A DNA stretch of 64,000 nucleotides from NCBI RefSeq assembly GCF_943846705.1, contig NZ_OX044366.1, positions 3,596,001 to 3,660,000 of the forward strand, read 5' to 3'. The DNA is from an uncultured Pseudomonas sp. (lineage in GTDB: Bacteria; Pseudomonadota; Gammaproteobacteria; Pseudomonadales; Pseudomonadaceae). Positions 43,508-52,503 of this stretch are shown here, one piece after another; position 1 is the first letter of the stretch, and every line of letters begins with the position of its first letter. The position numbers and the translations under genes were made by a program. The notes under the pieces were generated by a model, which did not search any database, was not told where the DNA came from, and saw only the letters and a list, made by a program, of their open reading frames with translations.

Positions 43508-43960
43508 CTACGCATGCTTCAAACCTCTTACTTCATCAACGCCGCGGTTGGCCAACTGATCGGCACGTTCGTTGCCTGGGTGGCCGGTATGTCCCCGCAC
43601 CCACTGCCAGGTCACGGTATGCCGATTGACCTGCTCATCCAGCTGCTGCCAGAGGTCGGCGTTTTTTACCGGCTGCTTGGCAGCGGTTTTCCAGCCGCGC
43701 TTCTTCCAGTTTGGCATCCAGTCCTGAATACCCTGCATCACATACTGTGAGTCGGTCACCAGGCGCACATCGCAAGAACGCTTCAACTCGGCCAGGGCGC
43801 GAATGGCCGCGGTCATTTCCATACGGTTATTAGTGGTATTGGCCTCACCGCCCCACAGCTCTTTTTCCACGCCCTGGAATATCATCAACGCGCCCCAGCC
43901 ACCCACGCCCGGGTTACCCTTGCAGGCGCCGTCGGTGTAGATCTCGACCTGTTCACTCAT
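43508..43960 (-). CDS. rnhA: Ribonuclease HI
   Basis: RNase HI cuts RNA in RNA-DNA hybrids. The 150-aa protein has the acidic catalytic residues in EIYTDGACKGNPG (Asp, about residue 9), NNRMEMTAAIRAL (Glu, about 47) and LVTDSQYV (Asp, about 69), plus the basic loop NWKKRGWKTAAKQPV. ATG 43960 (MSEQVEIYTDG) matches the family; a TTG at 43981 would add seven residues. In Pseudomonas genomes dnaQ usually lies just downstream; here the accessory module follows instead. Confidence 0.95.
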   Translation of the reverse strand: MSEQVEIYTDGACKGNPGVGGWGALMIFQGVEKELWGGEANTTNNRMEMTAAIRALAELKRSCDVRLVTDSQYVMQGIQDWMPNWKKRGWKTAAKQPVKNADLWQQLDEQVNRHTVTWQWVRGHTGHPGNERADQLANRGVDEVRGLKHA

Positions 43961-43977
43961 GTATCTGCAACTCTCAC

Positions 43978-44757
43978 TCAATTGATCGGCCGGTTATATT
44001 TCTGCGGTGTTTCACGGCGGCTGACTTTGGCTACGGGCATCGGCAGCAATTTGCCCACGGTCTGCCGGCTGGGCTGGCGCAGTGGGCGTAGCCCGACCAC
44101 CAGCTTGCGCGCCACCAGCACGTAAACACCGCCGCCAGGCAGCTGCCAGGCCGCCCCCAAGCGCTCAATCGATGCCAGTCGCGTTTGCCAGGCCGGTGAA
44201 GAAAGCGGCGGACGATAGCACCCGAAGCGGCGTTTCTCCAGCGCGAAGCCCAGCAGGCGCAACCAGTCGCTGACCCGGCTGGGCGCAATACAACGTGCCT
44301 GACGCAGCGCATCGCGGGTAAATAAATGCCGCATGCCCCAGCTGCTCATCGGGTTGATCCCGACAATCAGCAAATGGCCACCGGGGCGCACGCTGCGTGC
44401 GGCTTCACGCAGCAAACCATGGGGCGACAGGCTGAAATCCAGACCATGCTGCAGCACCACCACATCAGCGGCATGCTCGGTCAGTGGCCAGGCTTGTTCC
44501 TCGCAGACAATTTCGACGCCCTTGAACGGCGCCCCCACGCGCACACTGCGCTGAATCTGCTGGGCGTCCGGCGGCGTATCGGCAGCTGGGCCGTAATGCA
44601 GCAAATATCCACCGAAAAAGCGCGCCAGCTCTTCTTCCAGTAGCTGCCGCTCCTGCTCCAGCAATAACTGCCCGAGCGGACCGCCCAGCCAACTACGCGC
44701 AGCGCCTATAAGGTCGAGCCACTCACTATCAGCATGGGCAAACGGATGATCGGTCAT
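43978..44757 (-). CDS. Class I SAM-dependent methyltransferase
   Basis: This 259-aa protein carries a methyltransferase_11-type domain, with ADVVVLQHGLDFSLSPHGLL (about residues 92-111), then EAARSVRPGGHLLIVGINPM. The SAM-binding Gly motif near the front is degenerate. It lies between gloB (divergent) and rnhA, as in P. aeruginosa, where it is also uncharacterised. Start 44757 (MTDHPFAHAD) follows AGGTG. Confidence 0.82.
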   Translation of the reverse strand: MTDHPFAHADSEWLDLIGAARSWLGGPLGQLLLEQERQLLEEELARFFGGYLLHYGPAADTPPDAQQIQRSVRVGAPFKGVEIVCEEQAWPLTEHAADVVVLQHGLDFSLSPHGLLREAARSVRPGGHLLIVGINPMSSWGMRHLFTRDALRQARCIAPSRVSDWLRLLGFALEKRRFGCYRPPLSSPAWQTRLASIERLGAAWQLPGGGVYVLVARKLVVGLRPLRQPSRQTVGKLLPMPVAKVSRRETPQKYNRPIN

Positions 44758-44831
44758 AAAAAACACCTACGTAGCCAGCACCGCTATTGCACCCTAAGAT
44801 GAACCTTTATGCCCTGCTTAGCGACCTAGTG

Positions 44832-45605
44832 ATGATTAAAATCGACGCCCTGCCTGCATTTACCGACAACTATATCTGGCTACTGCAAGACGCTGAACAG
44901 CGTCGCTGCGCGGTTGTCGACCCTGGCGACGCTGCACCTGTCGAAGCCTGGCTGGCGGCTAATCCTGGCTGGCAGTTGAGCGACATCCTCATCACCCACC
45001 ATCACCTTGATCATGTCGGTGGTATCGAGCGGCTCAAGACTCTCACTGGCGCTCGGGTGCTCGGCCCCGCAAACGAGCAGATTCCTGGGCGTGACTTGGC
45101 GCTCCACGACGGCGACCTGGCTGAGATCCTCGGGCACTGCTTCAACATCGTTGAAGTGCCGGGGCACACCCTGGGGCACATCGCCTATATCCAGCCCGAG
45201 CAACACTGGCTGTTCTGCGGTGACACGCTGTTTGCTGGCGGCTGTGGCCGGTTGTTCGAAGGCACGCCCGAGCAGATGCATGGATCACTCAGCCGCCTAG
45301 CCGCATTGCCTGAGCAGACCCAAGTGTTCTGTACCCACGAGTACACCCTGAGCAACCTGCGCTTCGCCGCGGCAGTTGAACCTAACAACCCCGAAATCAG
45401 ACAGCGCCTGGCGCAGGTCAGCCAATGGCGTGAAGCAGGGCAAATCAGCCTGCCCTCATCAATCGGCCTGGAGCGCGCGACCAACCCTTTTCTGCGCAGT
45501 GCACAGCCTTCAGTCAACGCCTGCATCGCCGAGCGCGAAGGACCTGCCGAGCGTTCGCCGACTCAGGTTTTCGCCGCCTTGCGCGCCTGGAAAGATCGTT
45601 TCTAA
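44832..45605 (+). CDS. gloB: Hydroxyacylglutathione hydrolase (glyoxalase II)
   Basis: Glyoxalase II hydrolyses S-lactoylglutathione to lactate and glutathione in methylglyoxal detoxification. The 257-aa metallo-beta-lactamase protein has the metal motif THHHLDHVGG (about residues 55-64), PGHTLGHI (about 112-119), FCGDTLFAGGCGRLFEG (about 131-147) and CTHEYTLSN (about 170). ATG 44832 (MIKIDALPAF) is the usual family start; an upstream ATG at 44799 would add a poorly matching leader. In a strain that produces C1 aldehydes it may also help general aldehyde defence. Confidence 0.95.
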   Translation: MIKIDALPAFTDNYIWLLQDAEQRRCAVVDPGDAAPVEAWLAANPGWQLSDILITHHHLDHVGGIERLKTLTGARVLGPANEQIPGRDLALHDGDLAEILGHCFNIVEVPGHTLGHIAYIQPEQHWLFCGDTLFAGGCGRLFEGTPEQMHGSLSRLAALPEQTQVFCTHEYTLSNLRFAAAVEPNNPEIRQRLAQVSQWREAGQISLPSSIGLERATNPFLRSAQPSVNACIAEREGPAERSPTQVFAALRAWKDRF

Positions 45606-45638
45606 ACCACGACAGGCACACAAAAAACTGGTTAAAAC

Positions 45639-45667
45639 TTGACCAATGGCAGACTCGTTTCTAGAAT
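45639..45667 (+). promoter_or_regulatory. Sigma-70 promoter of mltD
   Basis: TTGACC (45639-45644), a 17-base spacer and TAGAAT (45662-45667) fit the sigma-70 consensus well. The mltD start codon is 36 bases downstream. Confidence 0.7.
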
Positions 45668-45703
45668 CGCCCGACCTTTTCGCCGGGAAGTACATCGCCG
45701 CCA

Positions 45704-47242
45704 ATGCTTTTATCACCACGCAAGACCTTGAATTTAAAGGCATTAGCACGTAGCGCGCAGGCGCTTCTGGTGATCATATGCATAACTGTGGCGGGCTGTC
45801 AGAGCACCAGTCAGCAGCGCCATGAGCGCACGTCCAACGCCAGCCTCGAGCAAGAACCCGAGTGGCTAGACGACAGCGTGGCGCAAGCTCCCGAAGAGCC
45901 TAAAGACATCTGGGAACGGGTGCGCAACGGCTATCAGCTGCAAGAGACCATCACCCTCAACCCGCGCATCGAACAGCAGCGGCTGTGGTTCGTCAGCAAC
46001 CCATCCTTTATTGAAAAAGCCGGCGAGCGCAGCAGCCCTTATATCCATTTCATCGTTGAGCGTTTGGAACAGCGCGATATGCCGATGGAGTTGGCCCTGC
46101 TGCCGATGATTGAAAGCTCGTACAACCCACTGGCCTACTCACATGCCCATGCAGTTGGGCTCTGGCAGTTCATCCCGTCCACGGGTCGCCATTTCAACCT
46201 GCGCCAGACCAACTGGTACGACGGCCGCCGCGATGTGCTGGCCTCGACCAACGCCGCGCTCGATTACCTGTCGCGCCTCAAGGAAATGTTCAACGGTGAC
46301 TGGCTACTCGCCCTGGCCGCTTACAACGCAGGTGAAGGCCGAGTAAGTCGAGCGATTGAGCGTAACCAGAAGCTTGGCCTGCCGACTGACTACTGGAACC
46401 TCTCGCTGCCGACCGAAACGCAGAATTATGTGCCCAAGCTATTGGCAGTCTCGCAAGTGGTGATGACACCGCACGCCTATGGCGTCAGCCTCAATCCGAT
46501 AGCCAACGAGCCGTATTTCGAGAAGATCGAATTCAAGCAGCACATGAACCTTGCCCGTGTCGCCGCCATGGCCGACCTGGATGAAGATGAACTGTACCTG
46601 CTCAACCCGGCGTTCAAGAAAGGCATCACTCTGGACGGTCCGCAGCACCTGCTGGTGCCGACCGACAAAGCTGAACTGCTGACCGCCAACCTGTCATTGA
46701 TGAAACCCCAGGATCGGGTGGACTGGCAGCAATACCGCGTACGTTCAGGCGACAGCTTGCACAGCATTGCCAATCGTCACCAGCTAAGCGTGGTCACGCT
46801 GAAGAACATCAATAAGCTTTCCAGCAATCACTTGCGCATCGGCCAAATGCTCAGCATTCCCGCACAGTCCGGGGTCATCGCGCGTGAGCCACTGCGCCAA
46901 CTCACCACGGCGCAGCGCGCGCCCAGTCGCACCTATCGGGTTAAAAACGGCGATAGCCTCTGGCAGATCGCCAAGAGCCACAAGGTCGCGGTCAACGACG
47001 TACGGCGCTGGAACAAGCTAGCGGGCAATAGCCTGCGGGTCGGCCAGGTATTGACCTTGCACGCTGGAAAACCCGGCACAACCCGCCAGAGTGCAACCTA
47101 TTACAAGGTGCGCCAGGGTGATTCGTTGTACCTGATCGCCAAGCGCCTCAAGGTGCCGATGAAGACACTGCAGAACTGGAACCCCAAGGCCGGCAGAGCA
47201 CTCAAGCCTGGGCAGACCCTGACCCTATACAGTGCCAACTGA
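45704..47242 (+). CDS. mltD: Membrane-bound lytic murein transglycosylase D
   Basis: MltD cleaves peptidoglycan glycan strands with anhydro-muropeptide formation. The 512-aa lipoprotein has a signal ending ITVAGC (lipobox, about residue 32). Its lysozyme-like SLT domain carries catalytic Glu in LLPMIESSYNPLAYS (about 133-147) and AVGLWQFIPSTGRHFNL, plus ALAAYNAGEGRVSRAI. Three C-terminal LysM repeats, each with GDSL, start near 345, 404 and 464 and bind the wall. Its stop abuts the stop of the converging HDOD gene without a spacer. Confidence 0.95.
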   Translation: MLLSPRKTLNLKALARSAQALLVIICITVAGCQSTSQQRHERTSNASLEQEPEWLDDSVAQAPEEPKDIWERVRNGYQLQETITLNPRIEQQRLWFVSNPSFIEKAGERSSPYIHFIVERLEQRDMPMELALLPMIESSYNPLAYSHAHAVGLWQFIPSTGRHFNLRQTNWYDGRRDVLASTNAALDYLSRLKEMFNGDWLLALAAYNAGEGRVSRAIERNQKLGLPTDYWNLSLPTETQNYVPKLLAVSQVVMTPHAYGVSLNPIANEPYFEKIEFKQHMNLARVAAMADLDEDELYLLNPAFKKGITLDGPQHLLVPTDKAELLTANLSLMKPQDRVDWQQYRVRSGDSLHSIANRHQLSVVTLKNINKLSSNHLRIGQMLSIPAQSGVIAREPLRQLTTAQRAPSRTYRVKNGDSLWQIAKSHKVAVNDVRRWNKLAGNSLRVGQVLTLHAGKPGTTRQSATYYKVRQGDSLYLIAKRLKVPMKTLQNWNPKAGRALKPGQTLTLYSAN

Positions 47243-48688
47243 TCAGGCCTTCCTGCTCATCGCATCCAGGCAACGCCCCGTCAGCTGGCTAAACCGCTGA
47301 AAGGCGACAAACTGCTCATGCTTCAACGCCCGCCCGGAGACCCGGCAATCGGCATACAGCAGGCCAATTTCCCGGGTGCCGGCCAACAGCGGCGCAACAA
47401 AGAACATGCCTTGGCCCAGGCGCTGACGAATCGGTTGGGTGACCAGTTCATTAAGGTTGTAACTGGCTGGTACCCCCATCCATAGCACCTCTTTATTGCG
47501 CAGCGCATAACTGAATATATGTGGCTGCTCACGCAGGGAAACGGGCAAGACAAAATCTTCCGCCCAGCTTTCCGTGCCCTCGCCAATCACCCGTTTGGCG
47601 CGAAAGCAAGTTTTCCCGTCGGCCAGCACCACCAGCATGACGCGCTCCAAACCTGCCCCCTGATGCAGCCCCTTGAACAGGGTGTCGAGCACCAAAGCAA
47701 CTTCGCTACGCCGCGAAAGCATCAGCCCGAGATCCTGCAGGGCTTGCTGCAACACCAGTAAGTTGGGCTGCAGCAACTGCACCTTGCGCTGCTCACGCTG
47801 CAGGCGAATCTGCTCCGGGTCGGTATTGGGGATCAGCTTGCACAGCTGACTGGCGCCAAAAGTCGCGGCCATCTTCACCGTCTCCTCGGCACTGGCCAGC
47901 ACTTGCTGCATGGCTTCCTCCGGAGTGACCCCAATAAGACAGGCCAACTGCCCGACCAACGCCTCCATGGCCGGCGTATCCCAACCCTGCAATGCCGCCT
48001 GACTAATCTTCGCCCCCAGGGTCACAGCCTTAACCGCTGGATCATTCTGGCTGGTGGACTGATGCGCCAGACTCACGGTGTCGCCCAGGTTCCAGCTTTT
48101 CACCAGGGCCAGGCTCAACTGGCGAAAGCTGGTGCCGAGCAACTGCATCACTACCTCATCGGTTTCAATCCCAGGCTGAGCTAAGGCGCTGGCTAATTCA
48201 TCGGCGGCATCGCCCGCGCAGCCCCAGAACGCCAACTCACCGACGTTATGCAACAACGCGGCGATAAACACTTCCTCGTCATTTTTAGTCAGTAAATAGC
48301 CGGCGATATTGCGCGCCTGCACGGCCGCGTGGAAAGAGCAGGCCAGCAACTCCGCGAGCTGATCGCGTGAACTGCGCGCCAGCAAACCATCAATCAAGCT
48401 GACCGACAGGCCGATTTGCCGTACGTTATCGAAACCGATCAGCACAATGGCCCGGGAGATGGTGCGAATGGCTTCCTGGGAAGGGTTGTAATACACACTA
48501 TTGCCGATGCGCAGGACCTTGGCGGTCAGTGCAGCATCACGCAACAAAACATCCGCCAACTGCTGAACCGATGATTTATCGCCCAGCGTCAGGCGCTGCA
48601 GGTCCTGCACGACCGTCGCCAGGGCAGGTAATTCGGCTTGGTTGAAGTGGTCAATCCATGACTGCAAACCATGGCATCGTGTCGCCAA
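47243..48688 (-). CDS. HDOD-domain protein with GAF-like C-terminus
   Basis: This 481-aa protein has an HDOD domain in its first half (LRIGNSVYYNPSQEAIRTIS, about residues 59-78, then RAIVLIGFDNVRQIGLS; HNVGELAFWG near 146-155) and a GAF-like sensor segment later (VALVLDTLFKGLHQGAGLER, about 339-358). HDOD proteins take part in cyclic-di-GMP, motility and stress signalling; no catalytic HD-GYP motif is seen. The only workable start is TTG 48688 with AGGA eight bases upstream. It is not part of the P. aeruginosa block as I recall it, so it may be a lineage-specific insertion. Confidence 0.82.
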   Translation of the reverse strand: MATRCHGLQSWIDHFNQAELPALATVVQDLQRLTLGDKSSVQQLADVLLRDAALTAKVLRIGNSVYYNPSQEAIRTISRAIVLIGFDNVRQIGLSVSLIDGLLARSSRDQLAELLACSFHAAVQARNIAGYLLTKNDEEVFIAALLHNVGELAFWGCAGDAADELASALAQPGIETDEVVMQLLGTSFRQLSLALVKSWNLGDTVSLAHQSTSQNDPAVKAVTLGAKISQAALQGWDTPAMEALVGQLACLIGVTPEEAMQQVLASAEETVKMAATFGASQLCKLIPNTDPEQIRLQREQRKVQLLQPNLLVLQQALQDLGLMLSRRSEVALVLDTLFKGLHQGAGLERVMLVVLADGKTCFRAKRVIGEGTESWAEDFVLPVSLREQPHIFSYALRNKEVLWMGVPASYNLNELVTQPIRQRLGQGMFFVAPLLAGTREIGLLYADCRVSGRALKHEQFVAFQRFSQLTGRCLDAMSRKA

Positions 48689-48735
48689 AACAGTGTCCTC
48701 ATGATGAGTCGCTTTAGTGTAGTGAAAGTGCTGCG

Positions 48736-50664
48736 ATGACTAAGCCGCGAGCCTACCCTTTTTCCTGTCGATACAAGCTGTTAATGTGCCTGACCAGCAG
48801 CCCCAAAGACGCCACGGATCGGATATTTCACTTGATACGTCCCCTCCTCTCGCTGTTTCTCTGCCTGGCCATCAGTTCGTCCGCCTGGGCCACCCTGTAT
48901 ACAAGTCACGGCTACGCCCAATTTGGCGAGCTGAAGTACCCTGCCAGCTTCACCCATTTTGCCTGGGTCAACCCGGAAGCCCCAAAAGGTGGCACCCTGC
49001 GGATGATGGCCAACGGCACCTTCGACACGCTCAACCCGTACACCCTCAAGGGCAGCAGCCCGATCAGCACCGCCAATTTCCTGCAATATGGGGTCAATGA
49101 ACTTAACGCGCCCTTGATGGTTGGCACCGGGGCCTACGATCCTTCCGGCGATGAACCGGCCTCAAGCTACGGGCTGATCGCCGAGTCGGTGGAGTACAGC
49201 GACGATCGCAGCTGGGTGGTGTTCAACCTACGCCCCGAGGCGCGCTTCCATGACGGCAAGCCGATTACCGCCTACGACGTGGCTTTTTCCTACCGCTTGC
49301 TGCTCAAGCAAGGTCATCCGCAGTACCGCAGCAACCTGCAGGAAGTGAAACGCGTCGACATCCTCAATCGCCACAGCATCCGCTTTATCCTCAAGCGTGC
49401 CGGCAGTTCGTTACTGATTTTGCGCCTGGGCGAGCTGCCGGTGCTGCCGCAGCACTATTGGAAAGACCGCGACTTCAAGGCCACCACCTACGAGCCACCG
49501 CTGGGCAGCGGACCCTATCGCATCACCAACGTCAGCCCGGGGCGTAGCCTGCGCTTCGAGAGAGTCAAAGACTGGTGGGGCGCGCAACTTCCGGTTAACC
49601 GTGGCAAGTACAATTTCGATCGAGTAGACGTCGAGTTCTACCGCGACAGCCATGTCGCATTCGAAGCGTTCAAGGCAGGTGAGTTCGACGTCTACATCGA
49701 ACAACAGGCAAAGAACTGGGCCAACGGTTATCGCTTTCCCGCGATGAGTCGCGGAGAAGTGATCAAGGCGGAGATCGCCCACCAAATCCCCACCCAGACC
49801 CAGGCACTGTTCATGAACACCCGGCGCGAGAAATTCGCCGAGCGTAAAGTCCGTGAGGCCCTTGGCTTGATGTTCGACTTTGAGTGGGCTAACCGCGCCT
49901 TGTTCAACAGTTCATACATACGCGCCAAAAGCTATTACCCCAACAGCGAGTTCTCCGCCAAAGGCAAGCCAGAGGGCGCAGAGTGGCTGCTACTGTCGCC
50001 CTACCGTAAACAACTGCCGGCGCGCCTGTTCCGCGAACCCTTCACCATGCCGCAAACCGATGGCCGTGGTATCCCACGGGCAACCTTGCGCCACGCCTTG
50101 GGTTTATTAGCCGAAGCCGGCTGGAAGCCTTCAGGGCAACGTTTACTCAATAAACAAGGTCAGCCGTTCACCTTAGAGATTCTCCTGGTCAACCCGAACC
50201 TTGAGCGTATTCTCCAGCCTTTTGCCCGCAACCTCAGCAACATCGGCATCCAGGCCAACCTGCGTATCGTTGATCGCGCCCAGTACAAACAGCGGCTCGA
50301 TCAGTACGACTTCGACATGATCCTGCTCACCCTGCCGCAAACCCTCAGCCCCGGTCTTGAACAGTCACAGTACTTCCACTCATCGCAAGTCAACGTCAAG
50401 GGCGGCAGAAACTACGCCGGGATTAACCACCCCGTGGTCGACGCGATGATTGAAAAAATTCAGCTGGCTCAAACACGAATTGAACAAGTGGCGGCCACCC
50501 GCGCCCTTGACCGGGTGCTGCTGTGGCAGCACTACACCATCCCGAACTGGTATATCGACTACCACCGCCTGGCTTACCGCAACCGATTTGCCTTCGTCGC
50601 CACGCCGCCCTACACCCTGGGCCTGCGTACCTGGTGGCTAAAATCCATGGAGAACGCTGAATGA
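48736..50664 (+). CDS. Peptide ABC transporter substrate-binding protein 1 (YejA-like)
   Basis: This 642-aa periplasmic binding protein belongs to SBP family 5. After a 30-residue hydrophilic lead, the signal sequence LLSLFLCLAISSSAWA precedes YPASFTHFAWVNPEAPKGGT (about residues 73-92). Conserved blocks are RPEARFHDGKPITAYDVAFS and PLGSGPYRITNVSPGRSLRF. The start may be a later codon just before the signal helix, since the first 30 residues are not needed. It overlaps the second binding protein by four bases (ATGA). Both feed the YejBEF-type transporter downstream. Confidence 0.88.
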   Translation: MTKPRAYPFSCRYKLLMCLTSSPKDATDRIFHLIRPLLSLFLCLAISSSAWATLYTSHGYAQFGELKYPASFTHFAWVNPEAPKGGTLRMMANGTFDTLNPYTLKGSSPISTANFLQYGVNELNAPLMVGTGAYDPSGDEPASSYGLIAESVEYSDDRSWVVFNLRPEARFHDGKPITAYDVAFSYRLLLKQGHPQYRSNLQEVKRVDILNRHSIRFILKRAGSSLLILRLGELPVLPQHYWKDRDFKATTYEPPLGSGPYRITNVSPGRSLRFERVKDWWGAQLPVNRGKYNFDRVDVEFYRDSHVAFEAFKAGEFDVYIEQQAKNWANGYRFPAMSRGEVIKAEIAHQIPTQTQALFMNTRREKFAERKVREALGLMFDFEWANRALFNSSYIRAKSYYPNSEFSAKGKPEGAEWLLLSPYRKQLPARLFREPFTMPQTDGRGIPRATLRHALGLLAEAGWKPSGQRLLNKQGQPFTLEILLVNPNLERILQPFARNLSNIGIQANLRIVDRAQYKQRLDQYDFDMILLTLPQTLSPGLEQSQYFHSSQVNVKGGRNYAGINHPVVDAMIEKIQLAQTRIEQVAATRALDRVLLWQHYTIPNWYIDYHRLAYRNRFAFVATPPYTLGLRTWWLKSMENAE

Positions 50665-52502
50665 CCCGTGCATTGCGCACCCTGCTCATCCACTTCAGCA
50701 GCATTGCCCTGCTTGGCGCTGCCGGCCTGGCTTTGGCCGGCCCTAAGCATGCACAAACCCTGTATGACGAGCCGCCCAAATACCCGGCCAGCTTCACCCA
50801 CTTTGATTACGCCAACCCGGATGCCCCCAAGGGCGGCACCTTGCGTCAAGCGGGCTTTGGCAGCTTTGACAGCCTAAACCCCTTTATCAACAAGGGTGTG
50901 GCTGCCGACGACATCGGCATGATCTACGACACCCTGACCCGCCATGGCCTGGACGAACCCTTTACCGAATACGGCCTGCTCGCCGAGAAAATTGAGAAAG
51001 CCCCGGACAATGCCTGGGTACGCTTCTATCTTCGTCCGCAAGCACGCTTTCACGACGGCCAGCCGGTGACTGCCGAAGACGTTAAGTTCACCTTCGACAC
51101 CCTGATGAGCCAAGGCGCGCCGATGTACCGCGGCTATTACGCGGATGTTGAAAAGGTCGAAGTCGAAAGCCCCCTGCGTGTTCGCTTCGTGTTCAAGCAT
51201 GCCGGCAATCGTGAACTGCCGCTGATCGTCGGCCAGCTACCGGTGCTGCCGAAGCACTGGTGGGCCGAGCGCGACTTCAGCAAAGGCAATCTGGATATCC
51301 CCCTGGGCAGCGGACCTTATAAAGTGGCCGACGTCCAGGCCGGACGCTCGATACGCTACGAACGGGTCAAGGACTGGTGGGGTCAGGACTTGCCGGTTAA
51401 CCGCGGCTTCTACAATTTCGACACCCTGCAAACCGACTACTACCGCGACAACACGGTAGCCCTGGAAGCGCTCAAGGCCGGTCAGTTCGACTTCTGGCTG
51501 GAAACCAGCGCGAAGAACTGGGCCACCGCCTACAACACCGAGGCCGTCGCCAACGGCCAACTGATCAAGGAAGAAATCACCAATCACAACCCCACCGGCA
51601 TGCAGGGGTTTATTTTCAACACACGCCGCCCGTTGTTCAGCGACCGCCGCGTGCGTGAAGCCTTGGGCCTGCTGTTTGATTACGAGTGGACCAACCGCCA
51701 GCTGTTCAACGGCGCATATACCCGCACCCGCAGCTACTTCGACAACTCTGAACTGGCTTCAGTCGGCTTGCCCTCTGCTGATGAGCTGAAGCTGCTGGAA
51801 CCTTTGCGCGAACAAGTACCGCCACAGGTGTTCAGCGACGAATACCAGCCTTCGGTTACGGATGGCAGCGGGATCATTCGCGAGCAGCAGCGCCGCGCCT
51901 ACCAGCTCTTGCAAGAGGCCGGCTGGCGGATCGATGGCGATCAGATGCTCGACGGCACCGGCAAGCCGGTGAGCTTCGAGTTTCTCTTGGCACAAACCGA
52001 ATTCGAACGCGTATTGCTGCCGTTCAAACGCAACCTGGCCGATCTCGGCATCGAACTGGTGATTCGCCGCGTTGACGTATCGCAGTACATCAATCGCCTG
52101 CGCTCGCGCGATTACGACCTGATCGTTGGCGGCTTTGGCCAGTCCAACTCACCCGGGAACGAGCAACGCGAATACTGGCATTCCAGCAGCGCCGACAACC
52201 CCGGCAGCCGTAACTTTATCGGCCTCAAAGACCCGGCTGTCGACAGCCTGGTCGAGGGCTTGATCAATGCCGACTCCCGGCAAAGCCTGATCAGCCACAC
52301 CCGCGCCCTCGACCGCGTGCTGTTGTGGGGCCATTACGTGGTGCCCAACTGGCATATCAAAACCTGGCGCGTGGCCTACTGGAACCGCTTTGAGCACCCC
52401 AAAGTGACGCCGCAATACGACATAGGCTTGCACACCTGGTGGGCCCGCGAGCAATCACCCGAAGCGGCGGCCGTTAGCGCGCCGTTGAGCACGGAGCAAT
52501 AA
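50661..52502 (+). CDS. Peptide ABC transporter substrate-binding protein 2 (YejA-like)
   Basis: This 613-aa paralogue of the preceding gene has a signal peptide (FSSIALLGAAGLALAGP) and the same blocks: YPASFTHFDYANPDAPKGGT (about residues 41-60), PQARFHDGQPVTAEDVKFTF and PLGSGPYKVADVQAGRSIRY. Tandem YejA-like proteins before one permease set suggest two ligand ranges, for example different oligopeptides or microcin-like peptides. One base separates it from the permease gene. Confidence 0.9.
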   Translation: MTRALRTLLIHFSSIALLGAAGLALAGPKHAQTLYDEPPKYPASFTHFDYANPDAPKGGTLRQAGFGSFDSLNPFINKGVAADDIGMIYDTLTRHGLDEPFTEYGLLAEKIEKAPDNAWVRFYLRPQARFHDGQPVTAEDVKFTFDTLMSQGAPMYRGYYADVEKVEVESPLRVRFVFKHAGNRELPLIVGQLPVLPKHWWAERDFSKGNLDIPLGSGPYKVADVQAGRSIRYERVKDWWGQDLPVNRGFYNFDTLQTDYYRDNTVALEALKAGQFDFWLETSAKNWATAYNTEAVANGQLIKEEITNHNPTGMQGFIFNTRRPLFSDRRVREALGLLFDYEWTNRQLFNGAYTRTRSYFDNSELASVGLPSADELKLLEPLREQVPPQVFSDEYQPSVTDGSGIIREQQRRAYQLLQEAGWRIDGDQMLDGTGKPVSFEFLLAQTEFERVLLPFKRNLADLGIELVIRRVDVSQYINRLRSRDYDLIVGGFGQSNSPGNEQREYWHSSSADNPGSRNFIGLKDPAVDSLVEGLINADSRQSLISHTRALDRVLLWGHYVVPNWHIKTWRVAYWNRFEHPKVTPQYDIGLHTWWAREQSPEAAAVSAPLSTEQ

Positions 52503-52503
52503 G

